A stretch of DNA of 64,000 bases. Origin: F22 sp963668535. GTDB taxonomy: Bacteria; Bacteroidota; Bacteroidia; Bacteroidales; Bacteroidaceae. The notes beneath the pieces are model-generated. The model searched no databases. It saw only the letters and a list, made by a program, of their open reading frames with translations, and was not told the origin of the DNA. The stretch's first letter is position 1. The number at the start of each line of letters is the position of its first letter. The translations under genes and the position numbers were made by a program. This document shows, one piece after another, positions 17,357 through 25,188 of the stretch. Location: positions 2,046,001-2,110,000 of the forward strand of contig OY764867.1 of assembly GCA_963668535.1 (NCBI GenBank), given 5' to 3'.

Positions 17357-17992
17357 ATGAGCCAACTATTTTCAAAGAAAAATAAAGAGGTATTTTCTAA
17401 CCCTCTAAGTATTACCAATCCAGTTACTGTACAGGTGCTAGGTATCTGTTCTGCACTTGCAGTAACAGCAGGCCTTCGTCCTGCCTTTGTCATGGGATTG
17501 TCTGTTACAATTATCTTGGCTTTTGCCAATGTAATTATTTCATTGCTTCGTAATACAATACCTAATCGTATTCGTATTATTGTGCAATTAGTTATTGTTG
17601 CCGCTTTGGTAACTATTGTTAGTGAAATCTTGAAAGCCTTTGCATACGATGTGAGTGTTGAACTTTCCGTGTATGTCGGTTTGATTATTACCAACTGTAT
17701 CTTGATGGGACGTTTGGAAGCATTCGCTATGATGAATGGCCCATGGGAGTCTTTCCTAGATGGTATTGGTAATGGATTGGGCTACGCAAAGATCTTGATC
17801 ATCGTCGCTTTCTTCCGCGAAATCTTGGGTGCAGGTTCTATCTTTGGATGGAACTTCGTACAACAATTTCATTTAGAAGACTTCGGTTATATGAACAATG
17901 GTTTGATGGTGCTTCCTCCAATGGCCCTTGTGGTTTGCGGATGTATCATCTGGTATGAGCGTGCAAAAAATAAAGAACTTCAAGAGAAGTAA
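17357..17992 (+). CDS. nqrD: Na+-translocating NADH:quinone reductase subunit D
   Basis: The 211-aa membrane subunit has six hydrophobic segments. NPVTVQVLGICSALAVT near residue 20 and TNCILMGRLEAFA around 111-123 are NqrD/RnfE-family signatures; the Cys of TNC helps ligate the intramembrane iron shared with NqrE. It starts 13 bp behind nqrC with a strong AAGGAGG-like ribosome site, unusual for this phylum, where Shine-Dalgarno signals are generally weak. Confidence 0.96.
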   Translation: MSQLFSKKNKEVFSNPLSITNPVTVQVLGICSALAVTAGLRPAFVMGLSVTIILAFANVIISLLRNTIPNRIRIIVQLVIVAALVTIVSEILKAFAYDVSVELSVYVGLIITNCILMGRLEAFAMMNGPWESFLDGIGNGLGYAKILIIVAFFREILGAGSIFGWNFVQQFHLEDFGYMNNGLMVLPPMALVVCGCIIWYERAKNKELQEK

Positions 17993-18024
17993 TCTATACG
18001 ATAATCGATAAAAATTAAAAGACA

Positions 18025-18612
18025 ATGGAACAACTATTAAGTCTATTCGTAAAGTCGATTTTCGTCGACAATATGGTCTTTGCATTTTTCCTTGGTATGT
18101 GTTCTTATTTGGCCGTATCAAAGAATGTCAAGACATCATTGGGACTAGGTCTAGCCGTTACTTTCGTATTGGTTGTGACTCTTCCTGTAAACTATTATCT
18201 CTTCGGATTCTTGAAGGCCAATGGCCTTGAGTACTTGAGCTTCATCCTCTTTATAGCCGTTATTGCGGGTATCGTGCAGCTTGTTGAGATGGTCGTTGAA
18301 CGTTTTAGCCCTTCGCTTTATGCGTCTTTGGGTATTTTCTTGCCCCTTATTGCTGTAAACTGTGCTATTATGGGTGCCTCACTTTTCATGCAACAAAAGT
18401 ATGGTGGTGATGTACATGATGGTGTATCAGCAGTCGTATATGGTCTTGGTTCTGGTATCGGTTGGTTGTTGGCTATCGTTGGTTTAGCAGCTATTCGTGA
18501 AAAGATGCAATACAGCAACGTACCTGCTCCACTTAAAGGCTTAGGTATTACATTTATCACAGTAGGTCTGATGGCTATGGCATTTATGTGCTTCTCAGGT
18601 CTTAAAATCTAA
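18025..18612 (+). CDS. nqrE: Na+-translocating NADH:quinone reductase subunit E
   Basis: The 195-aa membrane subunit forms an inverted pair with NqrD. It contains six hydrophobic segments and the family motifs FVDNMVFAFFLGMCSYLAVSK and AVNCAIMGASLF, the latter with the Cys that ligates the Fe centre between NqrD and NqrE. Length matches the family (about 200 aa). It begins 32 bp after nqrD and is followed 18 bp later by nqrF. Confidence 0.96.
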   Translation: MEQLLSLFVKSIFVDNMVFAFFLGMCSYLAVSKNVKTSLGLGLAVTFVLVVTLPVNYYLFGFLKANGLEYLSFILFIAVIAGIVQLVEMVVERFSPSLYASLGIFLPLIAVNCAIMGASLFMQQKYGGDVHDGVSAVVYGLGSGIGWLLAIVGLAAIREKMQYSNVPAPLKGLGITFITVGLMAMAFMCFSGLKI

Positions 18613-18630
18613 TGATTAAAGCATAGAAAA

Positions 18631-19905
18631 ATGAATATAGATTTCGGAATGGTAGGGTTGAGTATTGCCGTATTCCTCGGCGTTATTCTAGCTCTAGTTG
18701 TGATTCTTTTGGTAGCCAAGAATTATTTGGTACCATCGGGTCCTGTGAAAGTTACAATTAATGGAGAGACTGAGCTTGAAGTAGCTTCAGGAAATACACT
18801 TCTTAATACATTGACAGAAAATGGTATTTTTCTTCCTTCTGCATGTGGGGGGAAAGGATCTTGCGGTCAGTGTAAATGTCAAGTAGTGGAAGGCGGAGGT
18901 GAAATCCTTCCTTCAGAAAAGGGACAGTTCAGTCGTAAAGAACAACAAAATCACTGGCGTCTTGGTTGCCAAGTTAAGGTGAAAAATGATATGGAGATTA
19001 AAGTCTCTGAATCAGTAATGGGTGTTCAAGAATTTGAATGTACTGTTATCTCCAACAAGAATGTGGCAACCTTTATTAAAGAGTTTATCGTAGAGCTTCC
19101 TGAGGGAGCCAAGATGGACTTCGTACCAGGTAGTTACTCGCAAATTAATATCCCTAAGTTTGAAGTTGACTTTGATAAAGACTTCGACAAAGAACTTATT
19201 GGTGAAGAGTACTTGCCAGCTTGGAAGCAATTTGGTCTATTTGATTTGAAATGTAAGAATAACGAAGAAACCATTCGTGCTTACTCAATGGCCAACTATC
19301 CTGCAGAAGGTAATCGCTTTATGTTGACAGTACGTATCGCAACGCCTCCAATGGATCGTGCAAAGGGTGGATTTATTGATTGCAATCCTGGTATTGCATC
19401 TTCTTATATCTTCTCTTTGAAACCAGGAGATAAAGTAAAGATGTCTGGTCCTTATGGAGATTTCCAACCAATATTCGACTCTAAGAACGAGATGATCTGG
19501 GTCGGTGGTGGTGCCGGTATGGCTCCACTTCGTGCACAAATCATGCACATGACGAAGACATTGCAAACACGTGATCGTGAAATGCATTACTTCTATGGAG
19601 CTCGTGCCTTGAATGAAGTCTTCTATTTGGAAAACTTCCACGAAATTGAGAAGGAATTCCCTAATTTCCACTTCCATTTAGCGTTGGACCGTCCAGATCC
19701 AAAGGCAGACGAAGCAGGGGTAGCATACACAGTAGGTTTTGTACATCAAGTAATGCATGATACGTATTTGAAGGATCATGAAGCTCCTGAAGATATCGAG
19801 TATTACATGTGTGGTCCTGGCCCTATGAGTAAGGCTGTTGAAGGTATGTTGTTTGACCTTGGAGTACCACGTAAGAACCTAATGTTTGACGACTTTGGTG
19901 GATAA
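18631..19905 (+). CDS. nqrF: Na+-translocating NADH:quinone reductase subunit F
   Basis: The 424-aa electron-input subunit has one N-terminal membrane helix (about 8-29), a plant-type 2Fe-2S domain with Cys72, Cys78, Cys81 and Cys113 (SACGGKGSCGQC), then a ferredoxin reductase-like module: RAYSMANYP for FAD, GGGAGMAPLR for NADH, and MCGPGPM and FDDFGG at the end. It takes electrons from NADH and passes them through FAD and 2Fe-2S to NqrC. It closes the operon and is followed by a strong hairpin terminator. Confidence 0.97.
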   Translation: MNIDFGMVGLSIAVFLGVILALVVILLVAKNYLVPSGPVKVTINGETELEVASGNTLLNTLTENGIFLPSACGGKGSCGQCKCQVVEGGGEILPSEKGQFSRKEQQNHWRLGCQVKVKNDMEIKVSESVMGVQEFECTVISNKNVATFIKEFIVELPEGAKMDFVPGSYSQINIPKFEVDFDKDFDKELIGEEYLPAWKQFGLFDLKCKNNEETIRAYSMANYPAEGNRFMLTVRIATPPMDRAKGGFIDCNPGIASSYIFSLKPGDKVKMSGPYGDFQPIFDSKNEMIWVGGGAGMAPLRAQIMHMTKTLQTRDREMHYFYGARALNEVFYLENFHEIEKEFPNFHFHLALDRPDPKADEAGVAYTVGFVHQVMHDTYLKDHEAPEDIEYYMCGPGPMSKAVEGMLFDLGVPRKNLMFDDFGG

Positions 19906-19943
19906 TCAGCAATTCAGTGTCACTAGGACACCGTTATGATATG

Positions 19944-19973
19944 AAAGGCATGCCCAATATCGGGCATGCCTTT
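19944..19973 (+). terminator. nqr operon terminator
   Basis: A 12-bp stem (AAAGGCATGCCC / GGGCATGCCTTT) with a 6-nt loop is followed by TTGTTTTTC. It lies 39 bp past the nqrF stop. Confidence 0.88.
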
Positions 19974-20333
19974 TTGTTTTTCTTGCTATATATGGTGAGA
20001 TAATATGTATAATATAAAAGTGTGAGTAAAATAATTGAAAGTGTCATAAAGACAGCTTGGTTGTTGCTTTTTAACATGAATCAAAAAAATCACCCTGTTG
20101 TTTATGAGTATAAGATGTGTTGAGTAGCACAATATGATATTTGTTCGTCATATATTCTTTTATAGTTCCACTGCTTAAATTATAAACTGTAACTTTTTTG
20201 CTGTATATAAAGTGAGTTTTTTTTCAAAAAATTGAAAACGACTGTTTTTGATGACAATATCATGCATAAAAGCCTCTTGTGCTATAAAACAGAAAGAAAA
20301 ACAGCTTATATATCGATAAATTGTGGCAAAACG

Positions 20334-20364
20334 TTTGTTGACTAGAAAAAAAGTACTAACTTCG
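20334..20364 (+). promoter_or_regulatory. serC promoter
   Basis: TTTG (20334-20337), a 19-bp spacer and TAACTTCG (20357-20364) match the Bacteroidota consensus with one mismatch in the -7 box. The serC ATG is 38 bp downstream. Confidence 0.65.
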
Positions 20365-20402
20365 CATCACTATTATCAATTCAAATAACAAATTATTACC
20401 AC

Positions 20403-21470
20403 ATGAAGAAGCATAATTTTTATGCGGGTCCATCTATCCTTCCTCAAGAAGTGATAGCAGCAACCGCCGACGCTGTTCGTGATTTTAGTGGAACTGGTCT
20501 TTCAGTTATGGAAGTTAGTCACCGTTCCAAAGAGTTTCAGGCCGTAGTAGATGAAACTGTCTCCCTTTTCAAGGAGCTGCTTCAGATTCCTGAAGGATAC
20601 TCGGTGCTTTTCTTAGGTGGTGGTGCAAGTTTGCAATTCTGCATGGTACCATATAATTTATTGAAAAATAAAGCGGCATATCTTGATACCGGTACATGGG
20701 CAAAAAAAGCAATCAAAGAAGCACAATTTTTTGGAGATGTCGATATCGTAGGCTCTTCTGCCGATAAAAACTATTCTTACCTACCTAAGGACTTTACAGT
20801 ACCAGCTGATGTTGATTACCTACATGTAACAACAAACAATACCATTTATGGTACGGAGATCTTAAAAGACTTGGATGTATCAGTGCCTATTGTAGCAGAT
20901 ATGTCTTCCGATATATTTTCTAGACCTGTAGATGTTTCAAAATATGCTATTATCTATGCAGGTGCACAAAAAAATATGGGAACTTCAGGGGTTACTTTTG
21001 TCATTGTACGTGATGAACTTCTTGGACAATCAGGTCGTCCTATTCCTACTATGTTGAATTATCAAACACATGTGGATAAGGGCTCTATGTTCAATACGCC
21101 TCCTAATGTGCCAGTATATGCGGCATTCCAAACATTGCGTTGGATTAAAGCACAAGGTGGAGTAGAAGAAATGAATCGTCGTGCACAAGCCAAATCAGAT
21201 TTGCTATATGCTGAAATTGACCGCAATAAATTGTTCAAAGGAACGGCAGCAGTCGAAGATAGAAGTCGCATGAACATTTGCTTTGTGATGAATGAAGAAT
21301 ACAAGGACTTAGAAAAGCCATTCTTGGATTATGCCACATCCTTGGGAATGGTAGGTATTAAGGGGCACCGTTCTGTAGGTGGTTTCCGCGCCAGCTGTTA
21401 CAATGCCTTGGATATTTCAAGTGTGGAAGCCCTTGTACAATGTATGCAAGATTTTGAAGCACAACACTAA
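20403..21470 (+). CDS. serC: Phosphoserine aminotransferase
   Basis: The 355-aa PLP enzyme converts 3-phosphohydroxypyruvate and glutamate to phosphoserine; the same enzyme acts in pyridoxal phosphate synthesis. It begins with the family's HNFYAGPSILP, has LFLGGGASLQF near residue 76, and AGAQKNMG near 185, where the Lys would hold PLP. The C-terminus contains GHRSVGGFRASCYNA. Length is typical. It is the first gene of a serine unit, 38 bp before serA, with its own promoter. Confidence 0.97.
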   Translation: MKKHNFYAGPSILPQEVIAATADAVRDFSGTGLSVMEVSHRSKEFQAVVDETVSLFKELLQIPEGYSVLFLGGGASLQFCMVPYNLLKNKAAYLDTGTWAKKAIKEAQFFGDVDIVGSSADKNYSYLPKDFTVPADVDYLHVTTNNTIYGTEILKDLDVSVPIVADMSSDIFSRPVDVSKYAIIYAGAQKNMGTSGVTFVIVRDELLGQSGRPIPTMLNYQTHVDKGSMFNTPPNVPVYAAFQTLRWIKAQGGVEEMNRRAQAKSDLLYAEIDRNKLFKGTAAVEDRSRMNICFVMNEEYKDLEKPFLDYATSLGMVGIKGHRSVGGFRASCYNALDISSVEALVQCMQDFEAQH

Positions 21471-21508
21471 ACAAACAACTACAAAAACAATAATAAACAA
21501 GTCTTTTT

Positions 21509-22432
21509 ATGAAGAAAGTACTAATTGCCACTGAAAAGCCTTTTGCGCAAGCTGCCATACATGGCATGCATCCTGTCTTTACAGGAGCTGGATATGAGAT
21601 GGTTTTGTTAGAAAAATATACTAGCAAAGCGCAATTGTGCGATGAAATAAAAGATGTAGATGCATTGATTATCCGCAGTGATCAAATTGATGCTGAGGTG
21701 ATGGACGCAGCTAAGCAACTGAAAGCCATTGTGCGTGCTGGAGCTGGAGTCGATAATGTCGATTTGGAGGCAGCTACTTCACATCATATATGTGTCATGA
21801 ATACTCCAGGACAGAATGCCAATGCCGTAGCCGAATTGGTGATGGGGCTTCTCGTGTATGCTAAGCGTCATTATTTTCAGCCTAAAGCAGGTGGAGAACT
21901 GAAAGGACACAAGATTGGTTTGCATGCTTATGGCAATACCGCCAAAAATGTAGCTAGAATAGCTAAAGGTTTTGGTATGGATGTCTATGCTTATGACCCA
22001 TTCTGTAGCTTTGATGTGATAGCACGAGACGGCGTTACACCCGTTAACAGTGTAGAAGAGTTATACAAAACATGCGATATCGTGTCTTTGCATATCCCAG
22101 CCACTCCCGAAACGGTCAAGTCTATTAACAAGAACCTATTGTCTATGATGCCTGCGGGAGCTGTTTTGGTTAATTCAGCTCGTAAAGAAGTCATTGATGA
22201 AGCTGGCTTAATAGAATTGATGGCTGAACGTTCTGATTTTGTGTATTTAACCGATGTGGCACCAACAGTGCACACCCAATTACAAGTAAAATTTAATGAA
22301 CGGTATTTTGCTACTCCAAAGAAAATGGGCGCACAGACAGCCGAAGCTAATATCAATGCTGGTATAGCAGCTGCTCGTCAGATTGTTGATTTCTTGGAAA
22401 ATGGTCAAGCACCGTATCAAGTAAATAAATAA
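21509..22432 (+). CDS. serA: D-3-phosphoglycerate dehydrogenase
   Basis: The 307-aa enzyme takes 3-phosphoglycerate to 3-phosphohydroxypyruvate, the first step of serine synthesis. D-isomer dehydrogenase features are present: VRAGAGVDNVD near 79, the NAD-binding segment KIGLHAYGNTAKNVA near 136, HIPATPET and NSARKEVIDE near 225. The final GxGxxG Gly is changed, a variant I recall from Bacteroidota enzymes. There is no ACT or allosteric domain, so this short form should not be feedback-inhibited by serine through ACT. It follows serC directly. Confidence 0.93.
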   Translation: MKKVLIATEKPFAQAAIHGMHPVFTGAGYEMVLLEKYTSKAQLCDEIKDVDALIIRSDQIDAEVMDAAKQLKAIVRAGAGVDNVDLEAATSHHICVMNTPGQNANAVAELVMGLLVYAKRHYFQPKAGGELKGHKIGLHAYGNTAKNVARIAKGFGMDVYAYDPFCSFDVIARDGVTPVNSVEELYKTCDIVSLHIPATPETVKSINKNLLSMMPAGAVLVNSARKEVIDEAGLIELMAERSDFVYLTDVAPTVHTQLQVKFNERYFATPKKMGAQTAEANINAGIAAARQIVDFLENGQAPYQVNK

Positions 22433-22443
22433 CCCTATTGATC

Positions 22444-22481
22444 CATGTATGACCAGCCTATTGGGGGCTGGTCGATACATG
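22444..22481 (+). terminator. Hairpin after serA
   Basis: CATGTAT and GACCAGCC (22444-22458) pair with GGCTGGTC and ATACATG (22466-22481) with one bulged G and a 7-nt loop. Only a weak T-rich tail follows. It lies just past the serA stop and probably ends the serC-serA mRNA. Confidence 0.65.
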
Positions 22482-22496
22482 CAATTCTTCTTACCT

Positions 22497-22504
22497 TATC
22501 TTTG
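22497..22504 (+). promoter_or_regulatory. -7 box for the DUF1015 gene
   Basis: TATCTTTG fits TAnnTTTG exactly. It follows the serA hairpin and would start an mRNA with about 190 nt of 5' leader before the ATG at 22704. No clear -33 TTTG is seen. Confidence 0.5.
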
Positions 22505-22510
22505 AAAAAT

Positions 22511-22703
22511 GACGTAGGTGTACGTTAAACGTACAATCCACTATATAAGGATTGCGTACACATGTATTGTTACCTTAATCTTAAACTAGAAAAACCTTAA
22601 CTAACCAGTGAAAAAATTGTCCGGTCCTATCAACTAGCTAAACCTAGTTGGTAGGATGTCAGGATACCTTAGTCATCTAAAACCTAACTTAAAACACTAA
22701 ACT
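22511..22703 (+). promoter_or_regulatory. Structured 5' leader of the DUF1015 gene
   Basis: Three inverted repeats occur in the leader. The first (22519-22535) is TGTACGTT and its complement around one base. The second (22531-22559) pairs GTACAATCC with GGATTG and a bulged TAC, and shares bases 22531-22535 with the first, so the two cannot form together. The third (22625-22656) is a 13-bp stem with one G-U and a 6-nt loop. Mutually exclusive helices suggest a regulatory RNA, but no known class is recognised. Confidence 0.4.
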
Positions 22704-23957
22704 ATGGCTAAAATTCGTCCTTTCAAAGGGGTACGCCCTCCAGCAGAGTATGTAGAACAAGTCGTGTCTCGTCCATATGATGTACTCAGTGCCGAGGAAG
22801 CTCGACAAGAAGCTCTCAATAACCCCATGTCCTTATACCATATTATCCGACCTGAAATTGACTGTGAATCGGATATAGACCCCCATCAAGAATTTCTTTT
22901 TCATCAGGCTAACGCCAACTTTAATCTTTTTCAATCCAAAGGGTGGTTGGTGCAAGATGAAACTCCACATTATTATATATATGCACAGACTATGGATGGA
23001 AAAACTCAGTATGGCCTAGTGGTTACTGTATCTGTCCAAGATTATTTAGATGGGCATATCAAAAAACATGAATTGACACGTCGTGTGCATGAAGAAGATA
23101 GAATGAAACATGTGAGAGCATGTCAAGCGAATATAGAACCTGTTTTCTTTGCTTATCATGATGACCCAATACTCATTAAATTATTAGGTAAGTACGCGCA
23201 AACTGATCCTGTATATGATTTTGTGGCTCCAGATGATGGCTTTGGGCATACTTTCTGGATCATTGATAATGCTGAGGATATTCAGTTAATTACAGATCGA
23301 TTTGCATGTATGGATTCGTTGTACATTGCCGATGGGCACCATCGTTCTGCTGCGGCAGCTTTGGTGGGTGCCGAAATGGCACAAAAAAATCCACATCATA
23401 CAGGAGATGAAGAATATTATTATTTTATGGCTGTTTGCTTCCCTGCGAGTCAATTGACTGTGATTGATTATAATCGTTTGGTCAATCATCTTAATGGATA
23501 TTCTCCCGAGCAATTTTTAGAATTGTTACAACCTCATTTTGATGTGTACCCTCAAGGAAAAGATATATATCATCCAGAAGCCTTACATAGTTTTGGGCTT
23601 TATCTTGAAGGACAATGGTATAAGCTAGTGGCCAAACCACATACCTATGCGGAGGATCATCCTATTAATAGCTTGGATGTGACCATATCCAGCAAATATA
23701 TTTTACACGATATACTCAATATCAAAGATTTACGCACAGACAAAAATATTGCTTTTGTTGGTGGGATTCGTGGATTAGAGTCACTTGTCAATCGTGTCGA
23801 TAGTGGAGAAATGCGTATGGCTCTAGCGCTCTATCCTGTGAGCATGCAACAATTAATGGATATTGCTGATCTAGGAGAAATAATGCCACCTAAGACGACA
23901 TGGTTTGAACCAAAGTTACGCTCAGGACTAGTCATTCATAAGTTGAATGAAGAGTAG
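22704..23957 (+). CDS. DUF1015 family protein
   Basis: The 417-aa cytoplasmic protein matches DUF1015 throughout: the opening IRPFKGVRPP, VVSRPYDVLS near 20, then HIIRPEID-like and HELTRRVHEEDRMKH, and the conserved ADGHHRSAAA with Asp210-Gly-His-His-Arg214. The family's function is not established. It commonly sits beside serA and serC, as here, which suggests a link to serine or phosphoserine metabolism; the DGHHR motif hints at phosphoryl or nucleotide chemistry, but that is inference. It has its own -7 box and a long structured leader, so it can be controlled apart from serC-serA. Confidence 0.92.
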   Translation: MAKIRPFKGVRPPAEYVEQVVSRPYDVLSAEEARQEALNNPMSLYHIIRPEIDCESDIDPHQEFLFHQANANFNLFQSKGWLVQDETPHYYIYAQTMDGKTQYGLVVTVSVQDYLDGHIKKHELTRRVHEEDRMKHVRACQANIEPVFFAYHDDPILIKLLGKYAQTDPVYDFVAPDDGFGHTFWIIDNAEDIQLITDRFACMDSLYIADGHHRSAAAALVGAEMAQKNPHHTGDEEYYYFMAVCFPASQLTVIDYNRLVNHLNGYSPEQFLELLQPHFDVYPQGKDIYHPEALHSFGLYLEGQWYKLVAKPHTYAEDHPINSLDVTISSKYILHDILNIKDLRTDKNIAFVGGIRGLESLVNRVDSGEMRMALALYPVSMQQLMDIADLGEIMPPKTTWFEPKLRSGLVIHKLNEE

Positions 23958-24019
23958 GATACGACCATTTATAGTGATAAGTTCCAGAATATAACCCTAT
24001 ATTTATTTCGTCTAAAACT

Positions 24020-24098
24020 CAAGCGCTTGCGATTTTGTATTCATCCCGATAAGTACACTTTCGCAAGCGCTTGCGAATAGGCACGCAAGCGCTTGCGT
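24020..24098. repeat. Three AAGCGCTT palindromes spaced 44 and 22 bp
   Basis: The copies are CAAGCGCTTGCG (24020-24031), an 18-bp palindrome TTCGCAAGCGCTTGCGAA (24060-24077) and a 16-bp palindrome ACGCAAGCGCTTGCGT (24083-24098). The centres are 44 and 22 bp apart. The central CG inside AAGCGCTT resembles operators of LacI/PurR/CcpA-type repressors, but the nearest start codons are far away, so a repeat element is equally possible. Confidence 0.6.
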
Positions 24099-24100
24099 TT

Positions 24101-24183
24101 TTTCCGCCTTAGATGTGTGCATCTAAGGCGGAAATTTCAACATCTAAGGCTTGAATGTACACATTTAAGGCAGCCGATTTTAA
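24101..24183 (+). repeat. Dispersed element copy A: hairpin plus three 21-bp direct units
   Basis: A perfect 15-bp stem (24101-24115 with 24120-24134, loop TGTG) is followed by direct units that begin at 24121, 24142 and 24163, exactly 21 bp apart. The core is ATYTAAGGC. The right arm of the hairpin is the first direct unit, so the left arm is an inverted unit. The same architecture occurs on the other strand at 53259-53343. Confidence 0.75.
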
Positions 24184-24197
24184 TGCAAAAAAGAGGA

Positions 24198-24342
24198 CTT
24201 ATATATCTCGTCTGGAGGAGACGTATATAAGAGCTAGCTGGGAAGTATATAAGAGCGTGCTCTTATATACTTGACAACCTACCTAGCAAGTATATGACAG
24301 CGTGCTCTTATATACTTCTCAGTTCGCTCTTATATACTTGAC
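24198..24342. repeat. AT-rich palindromic repeats with GTATATAAGAGC / GCTCTTATATAC
   Basis: GTATATAAGAGC occurs at 24223-24234 and 24245-24256, 22 bp apart. GCTCTTATATACTT occurs at 24259-24272, 24304-24317 and 24326-24339, 45 and 22 bp apart. The middle forms a perfect 14-bp inverted repeat with a GT centre (24243-24272); 24288-24317 is a second copy with two mismatches. A separate stem lies at 24198-24231. The 22-bp register continues that of the neighbouring families. Confidence 0.72.
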
Positions 24343-24546
24343 ACCAAACTCGCTCCAGAATCCACCTATTTCATCGTTTTTCTTACTGAAGGCTATGACT
24401 TTTGTGTATATTGCATTATCTTTGTTGAGTATACCTCATTACTGTTCATGTTGTTTAATGATACGCATGAATTATTGTACATTTAAAGGAGAAGAGAGAG
24501 GTGACACCTTCTGTTTCTCCAAACAAGAAAAATATTAGAATCGATT

Positions 24547-25170
24547 ATGTCTATTCATACAGACCCAAGTATTAATGATATATATTACACTGTGCAAACT
24601 GCCACAGAAGCAACGTTTACTGAGAAGCGGAGTAAGTTTATAGCTTTTGTGTATCCTGTTCAATCAGTGGATGAAATTAAAGAGCATCTAGCCATTTTAC
24701 AAAAGAAATATTACGATGCGCGTCATATATGTTATGCGTACATGTTGGGGGCTGAGCGAAAGGACTTTCGAGCCAATGATAACGGAGAACCATCGGGCAC
24801 AGCAGGAAAGCCTATTTTGGGACAGATCAATTCACGCGAACTGACCGATGTGTTTGTTGCAGTAGTACGTTATTTTGGTGGGATCAAGTTGGGTACTGGT
24901 GGTTTGATTGTGGCATACCGAGAAGCCGCCTCATTAGCATTGGATGAGGCAGAGATTATCACATGTACTGTTGATGACTGTTTGACTGTTACATATGAGT
25001 ATCCTTTGATGAATGAAGTTATGCGGGTCGTTAAAGAAGAAGAGCCCACGATTGTGTCTCAGCAATTCGAAATGGATTGTCTTTTGACCTTACGGACGCG
25101 AGCTGCGGCTATGCCGTATCTGCGTCAGCGCATGGAGGATATTCATGGTGTAACTATAGTAGAAGATTAA
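24547..25170 (+). CDS. YigZ/IMPACT family protein (UPF0029)
   Basis: The 207-aa cytoplasmic protein has the IMPACT N-terminal domain (about 12-125) with EKRSKFIAF, ARHICYAYMLG, DNGEPSGTAGKPILGQI and VVRYFGGIKLGTGGL, all diagnostic, followed by a C-terminal DUF1949 RNA-binding-like domain. Bacterial YigZ is linked to translation control by homology with the yeast Gcn1/Gcn2 regulator, but its bacterial role is not settled. The start ATG at 24547 is the first in frame; the mRNA probably begins at the -7 box at 24417. The next gene follows 18 bp later and may be cotranscribed. Confidence 0.93.
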   Translation: MSIHTDPSINDIYYTVQTATEATFTEKRSKFIAFVYPVQSVDEIKEHLAILQKKYYDARHICYAYMLGAERKDFRANDNGEPSGTAGKPILGQINSRELTDVFVAVVRYFGGIKLGTGGLIVAYREAASLALDEAEIITCTVDDCLTVTYEYPLMNEVMRVVKEEEPTIVSQQFEMDCLLTLRTRAAAMPYLRQRMEDIHGVTIVED

Positions 25171-25188
25171 TATATAAAATAAGTATTT

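Larger units (their letters stand above)
19906..20402. other. 497-bp intergenic region between nqrF and serC
   Basis: The left end holds the nqr terminator and the right end the serC promoter. The rest (about 19980-20330) is strongly A/T-rich with scattered T runs and no convincing reading frame, tRNA or conserved RNA that I can recognise. Confidence 0.6.
23958..24546. other. 589-bp intergenic region with palindromic repeat mosaic
   Basis: No convincing gene lies here. Positions 24020-24342 are three successive families of palindromic repeats (annotated separately). The remaining 200 bp before the next gene are A/T-rich and contain a -7 box (TATCTTTG, 24417-24424) that probably serves the YigZ-family gene. 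A 78-codon frame at 24302-24538 begins inside the repeats and lacks a plausible start. Confidence 0.7.

Noticed and set aside
19980..20330. Possible small RNA in the nqrF-serC gap
   Set aside because: No promoter box in the central part, no strong hairpin and extreme A/T content; nothing beyond the terminator and serC promoter can be supported.
24020..24342. CRISPR array in the repeat mosaic
   Set aside because: The units are 21-22 bp apart from start to start, with no constant repeat and unique spacers of 30 bp or more, and no cas genes are in the window.
24302..24538. 78-codon frame inside and after the repeat mosaic
   Set aside because: It starts within the AT-rich palindromes on a non-ATG codon, has no family features, and a -7 box for the next gene lies inside it.
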